Counted from the first letter of the stretch, positions 7,636 to 14,159 are shown. The stretch: 14,159 nucleotides of DNA from CAZFBR01 sp035353495 [NCBI: uncultured bacterium] (GCA_964517215.1 CAZFBR010000075.1:1-14159), one strand, 5' to 3'. Program-made: numbers and translations. Notes: generated from the sequence alone by a model not told the origin.

Positions 7636-8559
7636 TCACTCTTGTGCGGCCTCTGACAGTACGCCATCGGCGAAATATTGCGAAAGCGGCAGTACCTCGC
7701 TGGTCCTGACGACCCAGTACAGCACAATCCTTATGCCGCCATTTTCGTAAAACGTTCTCACGCCGTCATCCTCACGACCCGTTCCCGTGAATCCTGATTT
7801 CGCCACCAGTACGCCCGGCAGTATCGGGACGCACCACTGCACGAAGGGATGCGGTCCATCGGTGCGCGGATTTGGCGTTAACGAGGCCATGCCTGCCTGC
7901 GCACGCCGCTCGTTGTTCCTCTGCTCCCATTGCACGTAGTGCACATAGTCACGGTCGGCCATGGTCTGCATGTCCCGTACATAGGTCTGCCAGCCACCGA
8001 TCCAGGTGAAAACATACAGTACCGCGATGCAAAGCAACATCTTCGGGTGGCGCCTGATCAGGCGTTGCGGCAAACGTGCTGATGCAGCAGCAGCATGTGC
8101 CAGTTTGCCGCCGGCATCAAAATGCTTCGCCTTGCGTGCGACCAGATAGCCCAACAGCAGGATAAATGCCGCCGGCACAAACAGCACGAGCGCATAATCG
8201 ACGCGGGATTCCATCTCCATCCCGCGTGCCGGCCACAGCTTCAGCGTAAAGAGATATACACAAAGCGCCAGGTATGCCAAGCCTGCCAGCAGGCCGCGTC
8301 CGGGCAGCTGGTGGAACGCCGCCGTCACCAGCGTCAGGACAAGGAATGGCACATAGAGATAACAGCCATACATCAGTCCCTTGTAGGCAAACGGCGATTC
8401 GTACTGCATGCTCCCGGTATACGACCCAACAGCCACGCCAAGCAGCATGCCGGCGAATATCCCTGCCAGCAGGCAGAGCAGGTAGAGACCCAATACAGCA
8501 AGCATCCTGCGCATGTTCGTGCCTTTCCTGTCTGCCTGCCAAATTTCGTTGGCACTCAT
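7636..8559 (-). CDS. Five-helix membrane protein of unknown function
   Basis: Start ATG 8559 overlaps the previous stop as ATGA and has AGGAAGG 9 nt upstream (307 aa). A second start at ATG 8514 also has a ribosome-like site and would remove the first 15 residues. Hydrophobic helices lie at about 20-42, 62-82, 89-109, 122-142 and 173-191, joined by short loops. After the last helix comes a soluble C-terminal region of about 115 residues with HPFVQWCVPILPGVLVAKSG (237-256) and a Tyr/Ile-rich strand block near 270-285, probably outside the membrane. It contains no recognised transporter or enzyme signature. Its position between the 511-aa protein and the TPR protein suggests one of a set of envelope components, which is inference from context. 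Confidence 0.8.
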   Translation of the reverse strand: MSANEIWQADRKGTNMRRMLAVLGLYLLCLLAGIFAGMLLGVAVGSYTGSMQYESPFAYKGLMYGCYLYVPFLVLTLVTAAFHQLPGRGLLAGLAYLALCVYLFTLKLWPARGMEMESRVDYALVLFVPAAFILLLGYLVARKAKHFDAGGKLAHAAAASARLPQRLIRRHPKMLLCIAVLYVFTWIGGWQTYVRDMQTMADRDYVHYVQWEQRNNERRAQAGMASLTPNPRTDGPHPFVQWCVPILPGVLVAKSGFTGTGREDDGVRTFYENGGIRIVLYWVVRTSEVLPLSQYFADGVLSEAAQE

Positions 8560-10091
8560 AAGGTGTCGCCTTCCTGGATAATGAAACGGCCGATCACCGG
8601 ATTGAAGACGATCCGTCCGCGGTTGTTCTGGTACCATGCCGCCATGGCGGCGCTGTCGCCTTCAATATCAACAAAGGCACGTACCAGTAGTGGCAACGGT
8701 ATTCCCTGCCCATTTATCGCTACCGGCGATGTATCACCGGCTGTTTGCCAAGCGGCAATGCATTCGCCCAGCGCCGCTGTCATCCCGTTGCGTAGCGCCA
8801 CTAAACGCAGTTCTTCACCGTTGCGCCTGTCGTTGCGCGTCCCCTGCCACACGGTAGCGAGCATGTCCATACGCACATCTGCCGGAAGTAATGCCAGTGC
8901 GCTGTGCAGTATACTGCCATCGCTCTGTCCACCTGTTGTGACTGTCGTAATGAACGTTCCCCAGCCGCCTGCCGCAGCATACTGCGGCAAATATCGTTGT
9001 TGCAGATACGTATCGAGCAGTGGATAGACCGTACTGTCCTGCAGTGCTGCTCCGGCATAAAACCACTTCGGGTCGAGTTCCGGATCGTTCCGCCGCAGCA
9101 TGGCGACAATATGCGGTGCGGCGTCACGTTCCCAATGGTGCCCGAGTATCACATCGAGCAGTTCCGGCGCACGCGACAGGGCAGCAGCAATAGGCCCGCG
9201 ATTCTGCTCGCACGCCAGCGCGGCAACCGCCTGAGTAAATACATGCCGGTTCCAGGAGTTCCTTTCATTACTTGTCCTTGCGGGTAGTTGTGTCAGTTGA
9301 GCCAGCAGCAGGTCAACGTGGGCCGGCCCGACAGCATACAGCAGTTCAACAACATGCTGCAGGCGCAATTCATTTTCACCGTCTCCTTTGCGACTGGCAG
9401 CAATGCGGGCAACGTACCGGCGATAATCATCGCGCGATGGTGTATCCGGCAGGCCAAAGTCGCGCGGCAGCGGGCGAAAAACGTCAGGGTAGAGCGTCGT
9501 ATCACTGCCGTACCATTTGAGAAATCCTTCCCCGGTCATTTCAGCCGCCACTTCTCCCGCTTCGCCTGACAGCACATACCGGCGCCCGTTTCTCTCTCCC
9601 CCCAGTAATTCCGCACGGTCACGCCCAATACGTTCCAGAAGCAATATGATCAGTTCATCGCCGCGATCAAAGCGCATGCAGCCACTCTGCGGCATAACAC
9701 AATAGTTGACTGCCATAATGTACTTCCGGTAATCGTCCGTGTCCGGATGGTCAGGGAGGCGGACGCGCACAGCATCGGCATGACGCTGGTCCTCGCTGCG
9801 CGTGTCGTACCATGCCCCATCCGGCGCGCGAAAAGCCCAGGGATTGTCAGGCTGTGTACGATACAAATCATCGGCATAGCCGCGCTGCGCCAGCAGGATT
9901 GCCGGCTTGATTTGTGTTGAGAACAGCGGCGCGAGTGAAACCAGCGCGATGGCGCTCAGCATAATGCCACCGATCACTACGGCCGCCGCCAGTCCGTTGC
10001 GCAGCCCGCCCGTCGCCATTTCAGCCGGCGCGCTTTCCGTAGTACGCTGCCCGATGCCGGCAGCCGGTCGGATGCACCCATGTTCACTCAT
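8556..10091 (-). CDS. Membrane-anchored helical protein with internal duplication, 511 aa
   Basis: ATG 10091 has AGGA 8 nt upstream. Residues about 32-57 (LAAAVVIGGIMLSAIALVSL) form one transmembrane helix after a short cytoplasmic N-terminus, so most of the protein is outside the cytoplasm. Residues 111-164 and 213-266 look like two copies of a helical unit: each starts LPDxP, then DDYR(K/R)Y, then a long amphipathic helix ending in LLL or LLLAQL. The region from about 250 to 480 is a run of short helices of the HEAT type (LLDVILGHHWERDAAPHIV, then PKWFYAGAAL). The end, WYQNNRGRIVFNP followed by GRFII, resembles the closing motif of HEAT-like proteins. No catalytic residues are evident, so a scaffolding or substrate-binding role is my inference only. 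Its stop overlaps the next start as ATGA. Confidence 0.85.
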   Translation of the reverse strand: MSEHGCIRPAAGIGQRTTESAPAEMATGGLRNGLAAAVVIGGIMLSAIALVSLAPLFSTQIKPAILLAQRGYADDLYRTQPDNPWAFRAPDGAWYDTRSEDQRHADAVRVRLPDHPDTDDYRKYIMAVNYCVMPQSGCMRFDRGDELIILLLERIGRDRAELLGGERNGRRYVLSGEAGEVAAEMTGEGFLKWYGSDTTLYPDVFRPLPRDFGLPDTPSRDDYRRYVARIAASRKGDGENELRLQHVVELLYAVGPAHVDLLLAQLTQLPARTSNERNSWNRHVFTQAVAALACEQNRGPIAAALSRAPELLDVILGHHWERDAAPHIVAMLRRNDPELDPKWFYAGAALQDSTVYPLLDTYLQQRYLPQYAAAGGWGTFITTVTTGGQSDGSILHSALALLPADVRMDMLATVWQGTRNDRRNGEELRLVALRNGMTAALGECIAAWQTAGDTSPVAINGQGIPLPLLVRAFVDIEGDSAAMAAWYQNNRGRIVFNPVIGRFIIQEGDTL

Positions 10092-10127
10092 TTGTCAGTT
10101 CCTGAACGTACTGCCTTATTCTCTTCA

Positions 10128-10988
10128 TCAGCGTCTCGCCGACGCGAATGAGGCATATTCTGCCGGAGTTATCCGGTGCAAGACATCACTCGCCCACCAG
10201 CCATGCGCCAGCGCCGTGCGTATCTCCGCGCGAATCGCATCTTCGTCCAGATTGCCACGGTCTTCATACAGGTAGATGGTGTCACGGTAGCGAATGTTCC
10301 GGTACAGCCGCATGCCTGCGTACGGTGCTGACAGATAGCGGTCAATCTCTCCAATCATGCCGGTAAGGTCAGCGCGAGGTACGCTTGTCGCCGTTTCTGG
10401 CACCCTTACCGTGCTGGCAAAGGTACTGCTGCACAATCTGATGGTGCCTGGCCGGCCATTGCCGCCGGTTGTTGCTACGGTAAATTGTCCCAGTTCCTCA
10501 ACTGGAACAGCCGGTGCGGCGTTGTGGTCGAGCCAGTTGCGTAAACCGTCCCGCATCTCGGACAGGCACGCATATGAATTTTCGTCAAATGTAAGATATA
10601 TACCGCCGCTGCTGAGCGTCATGTCAAATCCGCCATTTGATTTCACCGCCAGTTCGCCTTCGCGCAGCGGATGCCACATTCCCTGCTCGTACACACTCGC
10701 ACCACCAATGTCACCTTGGTGTATGCATAGATAATGACCATCAGAGGCAAAGATGAATATCTCGGTGGTGAAGCCGTCATTAGCTCGCATATAGTAGGCT
10801 GCGGTCGAATCTGCAGCAGGAAGTTCGCCCCACAGGAACGGTTTAGTGCCCACTGTGTCCGCGACTGCGCCAGTGGCAGCCGTGTCCTGAATTGCCGGTC
10901 CCGTCGTCATCTGACCCGATGGCGAGCCGCAGCCCGACAGTAACGCTACCGCCACGCAGGCAAGCGCGATGCCATGCGGTCGCCGCAT
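10128..10988 (-). CDS. Lipoprotein of unknown function, 286 aa
   Basis: The start at ATG 10988 shares its A with the preceding TGA (TGATG), and a purine-rich GAGGAAGAG sits just ahead, so translation is probably coupled to the repeat lipoprotein. A GTG one codon upstream is an alternative. The signal peptide ends at lipobox LSGC, Cys20, followed by Ser/Thr/Gly-rich linker to about residue 45. The mature domain has alternating strands with many aromatics (FLWGEL, AAYYMRANDGF, TEIFIFASDGHYLCIHQGD), a WHPLREGELAVKSNGGFD segment, and a C-terminal Tyr-rich MRLYRNIRYRDTIYLYED followed by helices. It looks like a beta-rich extracytoplasmic domain. I do not recognise the family or any catalytic motif. 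It is cotranscribed with the 511-aa protein 36 nt downstream. Confidence 0.75.
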   Translation of the reverse strand: MRRPHGIALACVAVALLSGCGSPSGQMTTGPAIQDTAATGAVADTVGTKPFLWGELPAADSTAAYYMRANDGFTTEIFIFASDGHYLCIHQGDIGGASVYEQGMWHPLREGELAVKSNGGFDMTLSSGGIYLTFDENSYACLSEMRDGLRNWLDHNAAPAVPVEELGQFTVATTGGNGRPGTIRLCSSTFASTVRVPETATSVPRADLTGMIGEIDRYLSAPYAGMRLYRNIRYRDTIYLYEDRGNLDEDAIRAEIRTALAHGWWASDVLHRITPAEYASFASARR

Positions 10989-11626
10989 CACTCTTCCTCT
11001 TCCGCCGCATCGCTGTCTGGCGTGCGGCGCACACGGTTGTTGACCTTCACCGTGCCGTTATCGACCAGAATCTTATCCGTCGCGCCGACCGTGCCGTAGG
11101 CCGTGCCGTTGACCGTGAGCGCGCCGTTCTCAATGCTCACCTCGGTCGCGCCGATCGTCAGCGTGCGGCGGTCCATGAACTGCGCGGTCATCCTCATGGC
11201 TGAGCCGGGCCGGACCGTCACACGCCGCCCGTCGAGCGTCGCCACCGTCTCGAAGTTCGGCTGCCGGCGGCGTTCGCGCAGCGACAGCACCTGACCGCGC
11301 CGAACCTGGCCGTTCACTGAGACCGTGCCGCTGTCAATGCTGATCGCGGCATTCGGCGAGAGCGTGCCGTATGACGAGCTGTTCACCGTCAGCTTGTCAC
11401 CGTCGATGCGCACGCTGACCGTGCCGCAGGTATACTCATATATCCTGCTGCCGCGGTCATCCTGCGTCCGGGAACTGCCCGTTGCCGAACTGCCGGGCGT
11501 CACCGTCACGACATGCGTCCCCAGCGTTGTCGTCGACACCGCCGGCGCGCCATGCATGGCGCAGGTGCAGGCGGTCAGTGCCAGCAGGACGGCAAGGCCG
11601 GCCGGTATCGTCAGGGCGCGGGTCAT
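10988..11626 (-). CDS. Lipoprotein with two copies of a beta-rich repeat
   Basis: Two ATGs are possible. The GGAGGA site is 8 nt before ATG 11626 and only 2 nt before ATG 11632, and 11626 forms an ATGA overlap with the preceding stop, so I chose 11626 (212 aa). The signal ends in lipobox LTAC at Cys20. Residues 71-110 and 162-201 are two copies of one unit: a VxxxDG-type strand, then LTVN, a Tyr-Gly turn, a Gly-Thr-Val turn and a closing VxVNxxVRR. The linker (111-161) is Arg-rich. The tail (204-212) is nearly all acidic. Short repeats of this type occur in small exported proteins beside PadR-HAAS pairs; the function is unknown. The first 40 residues after the Cys are Ser/Thr-rich, typical of a surface tether. 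Confidence 0.85.
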   Translation of the reverse strand: MTRALTIPAGLAVLLALTACTCAMHGAPAVSTTTLGTHVVTVTPGSSATGSSRTQDDRGSRIYEYTCGTVSVRIDGDKLTVNSSSYGTLSPNAAISIDSGTVSVNGQVRRGQVLSLRERRRQPNFETVATLDGRRVTVRPGSAMRMTAQFMDRRTLTIGATEVSIENGALTVNGTAYGTVGATDKILVDNGTVKVNNRVRRTPDSDAAEEEE

Positions 11627-11898
11627 GCGCATATTCCTCCGTCTGCTGCCGTCATAATCCCGCCGTCAGCGCGAGATTGAGCCGTGCTCCGGGATGGCGC
11701 CAGGCGCCGCGGCAGGCACCGGTGCACCGGGGAAGCCGCCAGCGCCCCGTCAGCCGGCATCCCCTCCGCCAGCCGCGTCAGGATGTGGTCCTCAAGTTCG
11801 AGGACCAGGTCGCTTTTCTCGTTCTCCGACATCCCGCGCAGCTGTGCGCGGAATGCCGCGAGATACTCGCTGATGATCGGGTTATGCCTGTCTGGCAT
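11623..11898 (-). CDS. HAAS-like (DUF1700-type) small protein, possibly truncated
   Basis: ATG 11898 lies inside the end of the PadR gene (17-nt overlap) and the 91-codon frame ends at TGA 11623. Residues about 9-50 (ISEYLAAFRAQLRGM, then ENEKSDLVLELEDHIL, then RLAEGMPADGALA) match the HAAS pattern of two amphipathic helices with Glu-Asp-His near the end of the second. HAAS proteins are commonly encoded right after a PadR gene and bind its repressor. The family normally continues with a Leu-Gly-Asp-Pro turn and then membrane helices. Here the chain becomes Pro/Arg/Ser-rich after GALAA with no helix and ends within 40 residues. This could be a frameshift near 11730 or a genuinely short variant. 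The stop overlaps the next start as ATGA. Confidence 0.7.
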   Translation of the reverse strand: MPDRHNPIISEYLAAFRAQLRGMSENEKSDLVLELEDHILTRLAEGMPADGALAASPVHRCLPRRLAPSRSTAQSRADGGIMTAADGGICA

Positions 11899-12235
11899 TC
11901 GCCCGGACGCCCTTTGCGCCGCCGGCACTGATCACCGCGTCGATGGTCGCCGCATAGTCGCGCCAGTGCCGGTGCATCCCCGCCACCAGCTCCCGCCCCT
12001 GCTTCGTCAGCGAGTAGTTCTTGCGCGGGTGCCCCGTGCCGGCGTTGTGATCCCACTTGGCGATCACCGCGCCGTCCATGCGCAGCCGGTTGAGCAGCGG
12101 GTAGAGCGTTCCTTCCGCCAGCTCGAACCCGTGCTCGTCCTTGAGCAGCTTGATCAGCTCAAGGCCGTACTTTTCCCCGTCCCGCAGCACGGACAGCACC
12201 AGCATGTCCAGCGTCCCGTTCCGTATCTGCGCCAT
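11882..12235 (-). CDS. PadR-family transcriptional regulator
   Basis: The 117-residue product is a clear PadR winged-helix repressor. It has NGTLDMLVLSVL (helix 1), YGLELIKLL (helix 2), a recognition region with EGTLYPLLNRL (41-51), and the wing with HPRKNYSLTKQGREL (69-83). PadR proteins dimerise through C-terminal helices and bind ATGT/ACAT-type operators; many respond to cell-envelope or aromatic-compound stress. Length and motif order are typical of the short PadR class. The ATG at 12235 has no close ribosome site: the strong AAGGAGG is over 20 nt upstream. An in-frame upstream start would put it at a normal distance, but only ACG or CTG codons are available there. The next gene overlaps its end by 17 nt. 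I see no convincing promoter in the 92 bp before it. Confidence 0.95.
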   Translation of the reverse strand: MAQIRNGTLDMLVLSVLRDGEKYGLELIKLLKDEHGFELAEGTLYPLLNRLRMDGAVIAKWDHNAGTGHPRKNYSLTKQGRELVAGMHRHWRDYAATIDAVISAGGAKGVRANARQA

Positions 12236-12327
12236 CCCGTCATTCAGTTCCGTCGTTCCCTCCTTTGTGTCCTAGTTAATCTGTGGTTGAATTGTGCAAG
12301 CCGCCTTTTGAGTTTTTAGCCCATACA

Positions 12328-12981
12328 CTATGATATCCAGGATACAAATTGCTGCACTTTCCTCCATCGGCCGTCCTGTTTGCGCAGCAGCATGGTTCCC
12401 CCGTATCCCCAGAGAAAGCCGCGCGTCGTTCCGACATACACCAGTGCTTCGGTTTTGTCCTGATTGAAACCCACGCGTGAGAACGAGGTAATCCCCTGCG
12501 CCCCGGGATAACGGGCATACACTGCTGTAAGCATTTCGATTTGATCCTTTTTCTGCATCGGCATAATCTCTGCCGTTCCTGCCGGAACGGCAAACTGATT
12601 GCACACCCTGCGTGTGTCGGTTATCTTGCGGGAAAAATCTTCCCGTGTCCGCAGGTCAACATGATGATGTGTTTGCGCCATTTCCTCAGCGAGGTCTTCC
12701 ACTGACAACGGGCTTACTGTTACATCACCAATAACAATCACGCTGACGGTCCGCCCTCGTGCGTCCGTGCCGAGCAGTTCCGGAATCAGCATGCTGTTGA
12801 TGATGTACGAATAGACCTCGTATTCCGCCTGGTTGTCCTTGAGTGCCGGATCACATTCCGCGCACAAGTGTTCTGCCGGTGCAAGCGTAGCTGTGGTGCG
12901 GCAGCCGCCTGACAGCAGCAGCACCACCAGCGACGCGCACAGCGCATAACGCTGATACGATCTGCACCAGGGCGAGCACAT
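12328..12981 (-). CDS. Lipoprotein of unknown function, 217 aa
   Basis: I chose ATG 12981 because AGGGG lies 5 nt ahead of it and the previous gene's TAA ends one base before it. The longer frame from 13041 adds an unlikely leader. Residues 1-27 form a basic start, a hydrophobic core and a lipobox-like LSGGC with Cys27. The mature part has a CAEC pair (40-43), a YEVYSYIIN segment (54-62), a beta strand VSVIVIGDVTV (79-89), a His-rich THHHVDLRTREDF (104-116), and a C-terminal domain with GFNQDKTEALVYVGTTRGF followed by a strand and the ending VSWIS. That C-terminal pattern (many conserved Tyr, Gly and a final Trp) resembles a recurrent uncharacterised bacterial lipoprotein family. It has no known enzymatic motif. 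It is cotranscribed with the frameshifted lipoprotein upstream. Confidence 0.8.
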   Translation of the reverse strand: MCSPWCRSYQRYALCASLVVLLLSGGCRTTATLAPAEHLCAECDPALKDNQAEYEVYSYIINSMLIPELLGTDARGRTVSVIVIGDVTVSPLSVEDLAEEMAQTHHHVDLRTREDFSRKITDTRRVCNQFAVPAGTAEIMPMQKKDQIEMLTAVYARYPGAQGITSFSRVGFNQDKTEALVYVGTTRGFLWGYGGTMLLRKQDGRWRKVQQFVSWIS

Positions 12982-12982
12982 T

Positions 12983-13569
12983 TTATCCCCTGTTCTCCCG
13001 CACGCGCGCGACGTTCCGCTGTTTCTGCGCCATCCAGTCATTCAGTTCCATGATCGCCTCCGCTCTGTCGGGGGGCTCCCCCGGTATCGTTCTGTGGTCC
13101 CTGCTGTCGGCCGCCGGCTGCGCCGTCGCGCCGGGCGGGTCGAGTTCGCGGTAATAGCGCGTGAAATCGAGCACAGGGTCCACGCCAAGCCGGTGCCGCT
13201 CACGCACAAACTGCGTGTCGGTAAACGGCCCGTACGCCGTTTCATCCGTCACGCTCACCAGGTAGTATTCCGTCACCGCACAATTGATGGTATCGCCGAA
13301 GTTGTCTGCAGGATGGCGCTTGGCAATAACCCAGGCACTGCCCCATCCGGCCGCATACACCGTATTGTCGACGAGTATCCGCACCGAATGCTCGTGGTCC
13401 CGACAGCCGATCGACAGTTGGCGGATGTCATCGGCGGCGCTCAGCTCGAGCCTGCCCGCCAGCGGGTAATCACTGCCGGGAAACCGCCGCAGGCGGTCAG
13501 CAGCATGAGGGCGCACACCGCCGGCAGCATGATCCCGGCCGCTGCCGTCACCCGTCCCGCCCGCACCAT
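12983..13569 (-). CDS. DUF3997-like lipoprotein, apparent frameshift near N-terminus
   Basis: The frame from ATG 13569 (AGGGGG ahead of it) encodes a lipoprotein signal with lipobox LTAC, lipidated Cys27, then stops after 14 more codons. The body is in another frame from about 13480 to TAA 12983. Joining the two at the GGTTTCCCGG run, by adding one base, gives a continuous Cys-Gly-Gly-Phe-Pro-Gly-Ser mature start. Without the join, the body would have to start at an unsupported GTG 13516 and would lose its signal. The body contains NTVYAAGWGSAWVIAKRHP, then YYLV, then a GPFTDTQF block ahead of RHRLGVD, an order I associate with DUF3997-type lipoproteins. The role is unknown. The tail is charged and Asp/Arg-rich. 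The next lipoprotein starts one base after this stop, so they are co-translated. The frameshift may be real or a sequencing error. Confidence 0.7.
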
Positions 13570-13628
13570 TCCCGCCCCCTGCACCGCGCGCATCCGCGCC
13601 GGGCGCACGCCTCGCACCCGTACCCTAG

Positions 13629-13657
13629 TATCTACATTGTGTCGCTATGTATGTCAA
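13629..13657 (-). promoter_or_regulatory. Promoter P1 with TACAT-N9-ATGTA operator-like repeat
   Basis: On the minus strand a perfect TTGACA (13657-13652) is followed, 17 nt later, by TAGATA (13634-13629). A weaker alternative -10, GATACT, sits two bases further on. A 19-bp inverted repeat, TACAT-N9-ATGTA (13633-13651), fills the space between the two hexamers, where a bound repressor would block polymerase. PadR-family operators are typically ATGT/ACAT-type inverted repeats, so this fits the PadR gene about 1.4 kb downstream. The start codon of the next lipoprotein is about 60 nt away. The -35 and the bases after it match the second promoter near 2297-2325 at 14 of 15 positions. Confidence 0.6.
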
Positions 13658-13752
13658 GCGGCAAGGTTTCGCCGGGGTGCGGTCCGCGGCCCGTCGCGCG
13701 TGCGCGGCGGCAGCAGCAGCCCGATCCCGACTTTCTTCGTTCCCCGCTTCAT
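13654..13752 (-). CDS. Possible small ORF, 32 aa
   Basis: ATG 13752 is preceded by GGGAGG with a 7-nt spacer, and the frame runs 32 codons to TGA 13654. The predicted peptide begins MKRGTKKVGIGLLLPPR and is strongly basic, with many Arg and Pro residues and no transmembrane helix. The TGA lies inside the TTGACA of the promoter-like site downstream. The ribosome site is the only real support. The composition also suits random GC-rich sequence or the remnant of a lost gene. No function is proposed. Confidence 0.2.
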   Translation of the reverse strand: MKRGTKKVGIGLLLPPRTRDGPRTAPRRNLAA

Positions 13753-13885
13753 CGCTGGTCCTCCCGGCCGTCACTCCCGGCAGTTAGACGCTGTCTGCAA
13801 CTCACGGAATACGCTCCGGCGTGTCGCTGCCGCAATCGCGCGCATCCTGCGGGTGCTGCTGTTCCGCGCCCGCAGCGGCGCAATG

Positions 13886-14159
13886 TCAGCGTCCGCTTCT
13901 CCCGATTGTATCCTTATTGTCACTGGTGATCCGTATCGCCGTATTCCTGCCGCAGCATGCGCTCGTCAGCAAGTCAATCGCCTTCGCGACGATATACGCG
14001 GCAAGCATCGGGCAGACCCAACCGACGAATACTCGGGCCAGTGGCGTTGTTCCCGGCGATAGCACTGGTACTGCTCCGGTTGTCAATCGCAGCGCAAGAT
14101 ACCAGCAGGCGCCCCATATCGCATACGACCATCGCCGGTCGAGCAGTCTGCCCCCGCAG
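13886..14159 (-). CDS. Membrane protein, C-terminal part (runs off right edge)
   Basis: An open frame enters from the right edge and ends at TGA 13886-13888, giving about 90 residues without a start. Two hydrophobic stretches are visible, one around WSYAIWGACWYLALRL and one around FVGWVCPMLAAYIVAKAI, separated by a short Pro/Gly/Thr-rich loop. They are followed by a polar tail rich in Arg, Lys and Asp that is probably cytoplasmic. The arrangement fits the last two helices of a small integral membrane protein. I do not recognise the family. A TTG at 14086 could serve as a start, but the frame stays open and protein-like upstream of it, so a truncated longer gene is more likely. It has the same orientation as everything downstream, but about 316 bp and a promoter-like site separate it from the next gene, so it probably belongs to another transcript. 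Confidence 0.6.
   Translation of the reverse strand, partial: CGGRLLDRRWSYAIWGACWYLALRLTTGAVPVLSPGTTPLARVFVGWVCPMLAAYIVAKAIDLLTSACCGRNTAIRITSDNKDTIGRSGR

Larger units (their letters stand above)
13570..13885. other. Intergenic stretch of about 316 bp
   Basis: No full-length gene is supported here. The stretch holds a possible 32-codon reading frame (13654-13752, minus) with a good ribosome binding site, then a strong promoter-like site (13629-13657, minus) about 60 bp before the next lipoprotein gene. The long plus-strand frame that crosses it continues antisense through the lipoprotein gene and looks like a composition artefact. I saw no convincing terminator hairpin with a T run after the upstream membrane protein. 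Confidence 0.5.

Noticed and set aside
8095-9027. Long plus-strand frame (310 codons)
   Set aside because: It covers the opposite strand of two well-supported membrane genes and has a Gln/His/Arg-rich, non-domain composition.
12244-12327. Own promoter for PadR
   Set aside because: A TTGCAC is present but no acceptable -10 lies at a 16-18 nt spacing, so I did not call it.
13477-13491. Programmed -1 frameshift
   Set aside because: The bases do not form an X-XXY-YYZ heptamer in the right frame and no downstream stimulatory structure was apparent.
13094-14062. Long plus-strand frame (322 codons)
   Set aside because: It runs antisense to the DUF3997-like lipoprotein and the right-edge membrane protein, has no ribosome site at its start and is rich in Arg and Pro. 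It is a shadow in GC-rich DNA.

Overview
The window is about 14.2 kb of GC-rich DNA. Every gene I can support lies on the minus strand, so transcription runs from the right edge to the left edge. Genes are packed tightly: many start codons overlap the previous stop (ATGA, TGATG or GTGA junctions), and most have clear GGAGG-type Shine-Dalgarno sites. Many products carry a bacterial lipoprotein signal or a membrane anchor, which points to a Gram-negative-type bacterium. Several products resemble uncharacterised families I associate with the PVC superphylum (Planctomycetes, Verrucomicrobia, Lentisphaerae) and with Bacteroidetes. That placement is from memory and is weak. I see no tRNA, rRNA, CRISPR array, transposase or phage gene.

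Layout in transcription order. The right edge holds the 3' end of a two-helix membrane protein. A stretch of about 316 bp follows with a strong promoter-like site. Then come two lipoproteins: one resembling DUF3997, with an apparent frameshift inside its signal peptide region, and one of unknown function. Next is a regulatory module: a PadR-family repressor, a short HAAS-like partner and a lipoprotein with two copies of a beta-rich repeat. Another lipoprotein follows, then a 511-residue anchored helical protein with an internal duplication, a five-helix membrane protein and a large exported TPR protein of 1005 residues. After the TPR gene come five small envelope genes: a C-terminally anchored protein, a two-helix protein, a zinc-ribbon membrane protein split by an in-frame TAA, a one-helix peptide, and a short reading frame in phase with it after a TGA. 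A second promoter with a perfect palindrome then drives a lipoprotein, a signal-anchored protein with a TTG start, a three-helix protein and a Wzz-like anchored protein that runs off the left edge.

Almost everything here except PadR and its HAAS-like partner is predicted to be exported or membrane-bound. The two promoters share a nearly identical 15-base block (14 of 15) starting at a perfect TTGACA, and each has a different 19-bp inverted repeat nearby. PadR is the only DNA-binding protein in the window and is an obvious candidate to control both. The working picture is a PadR-controlled envelope locus of unknown function, some of whose genes are broken or carry sequence errors. I cannot assign a biochemical role to the locus from sequence alone.
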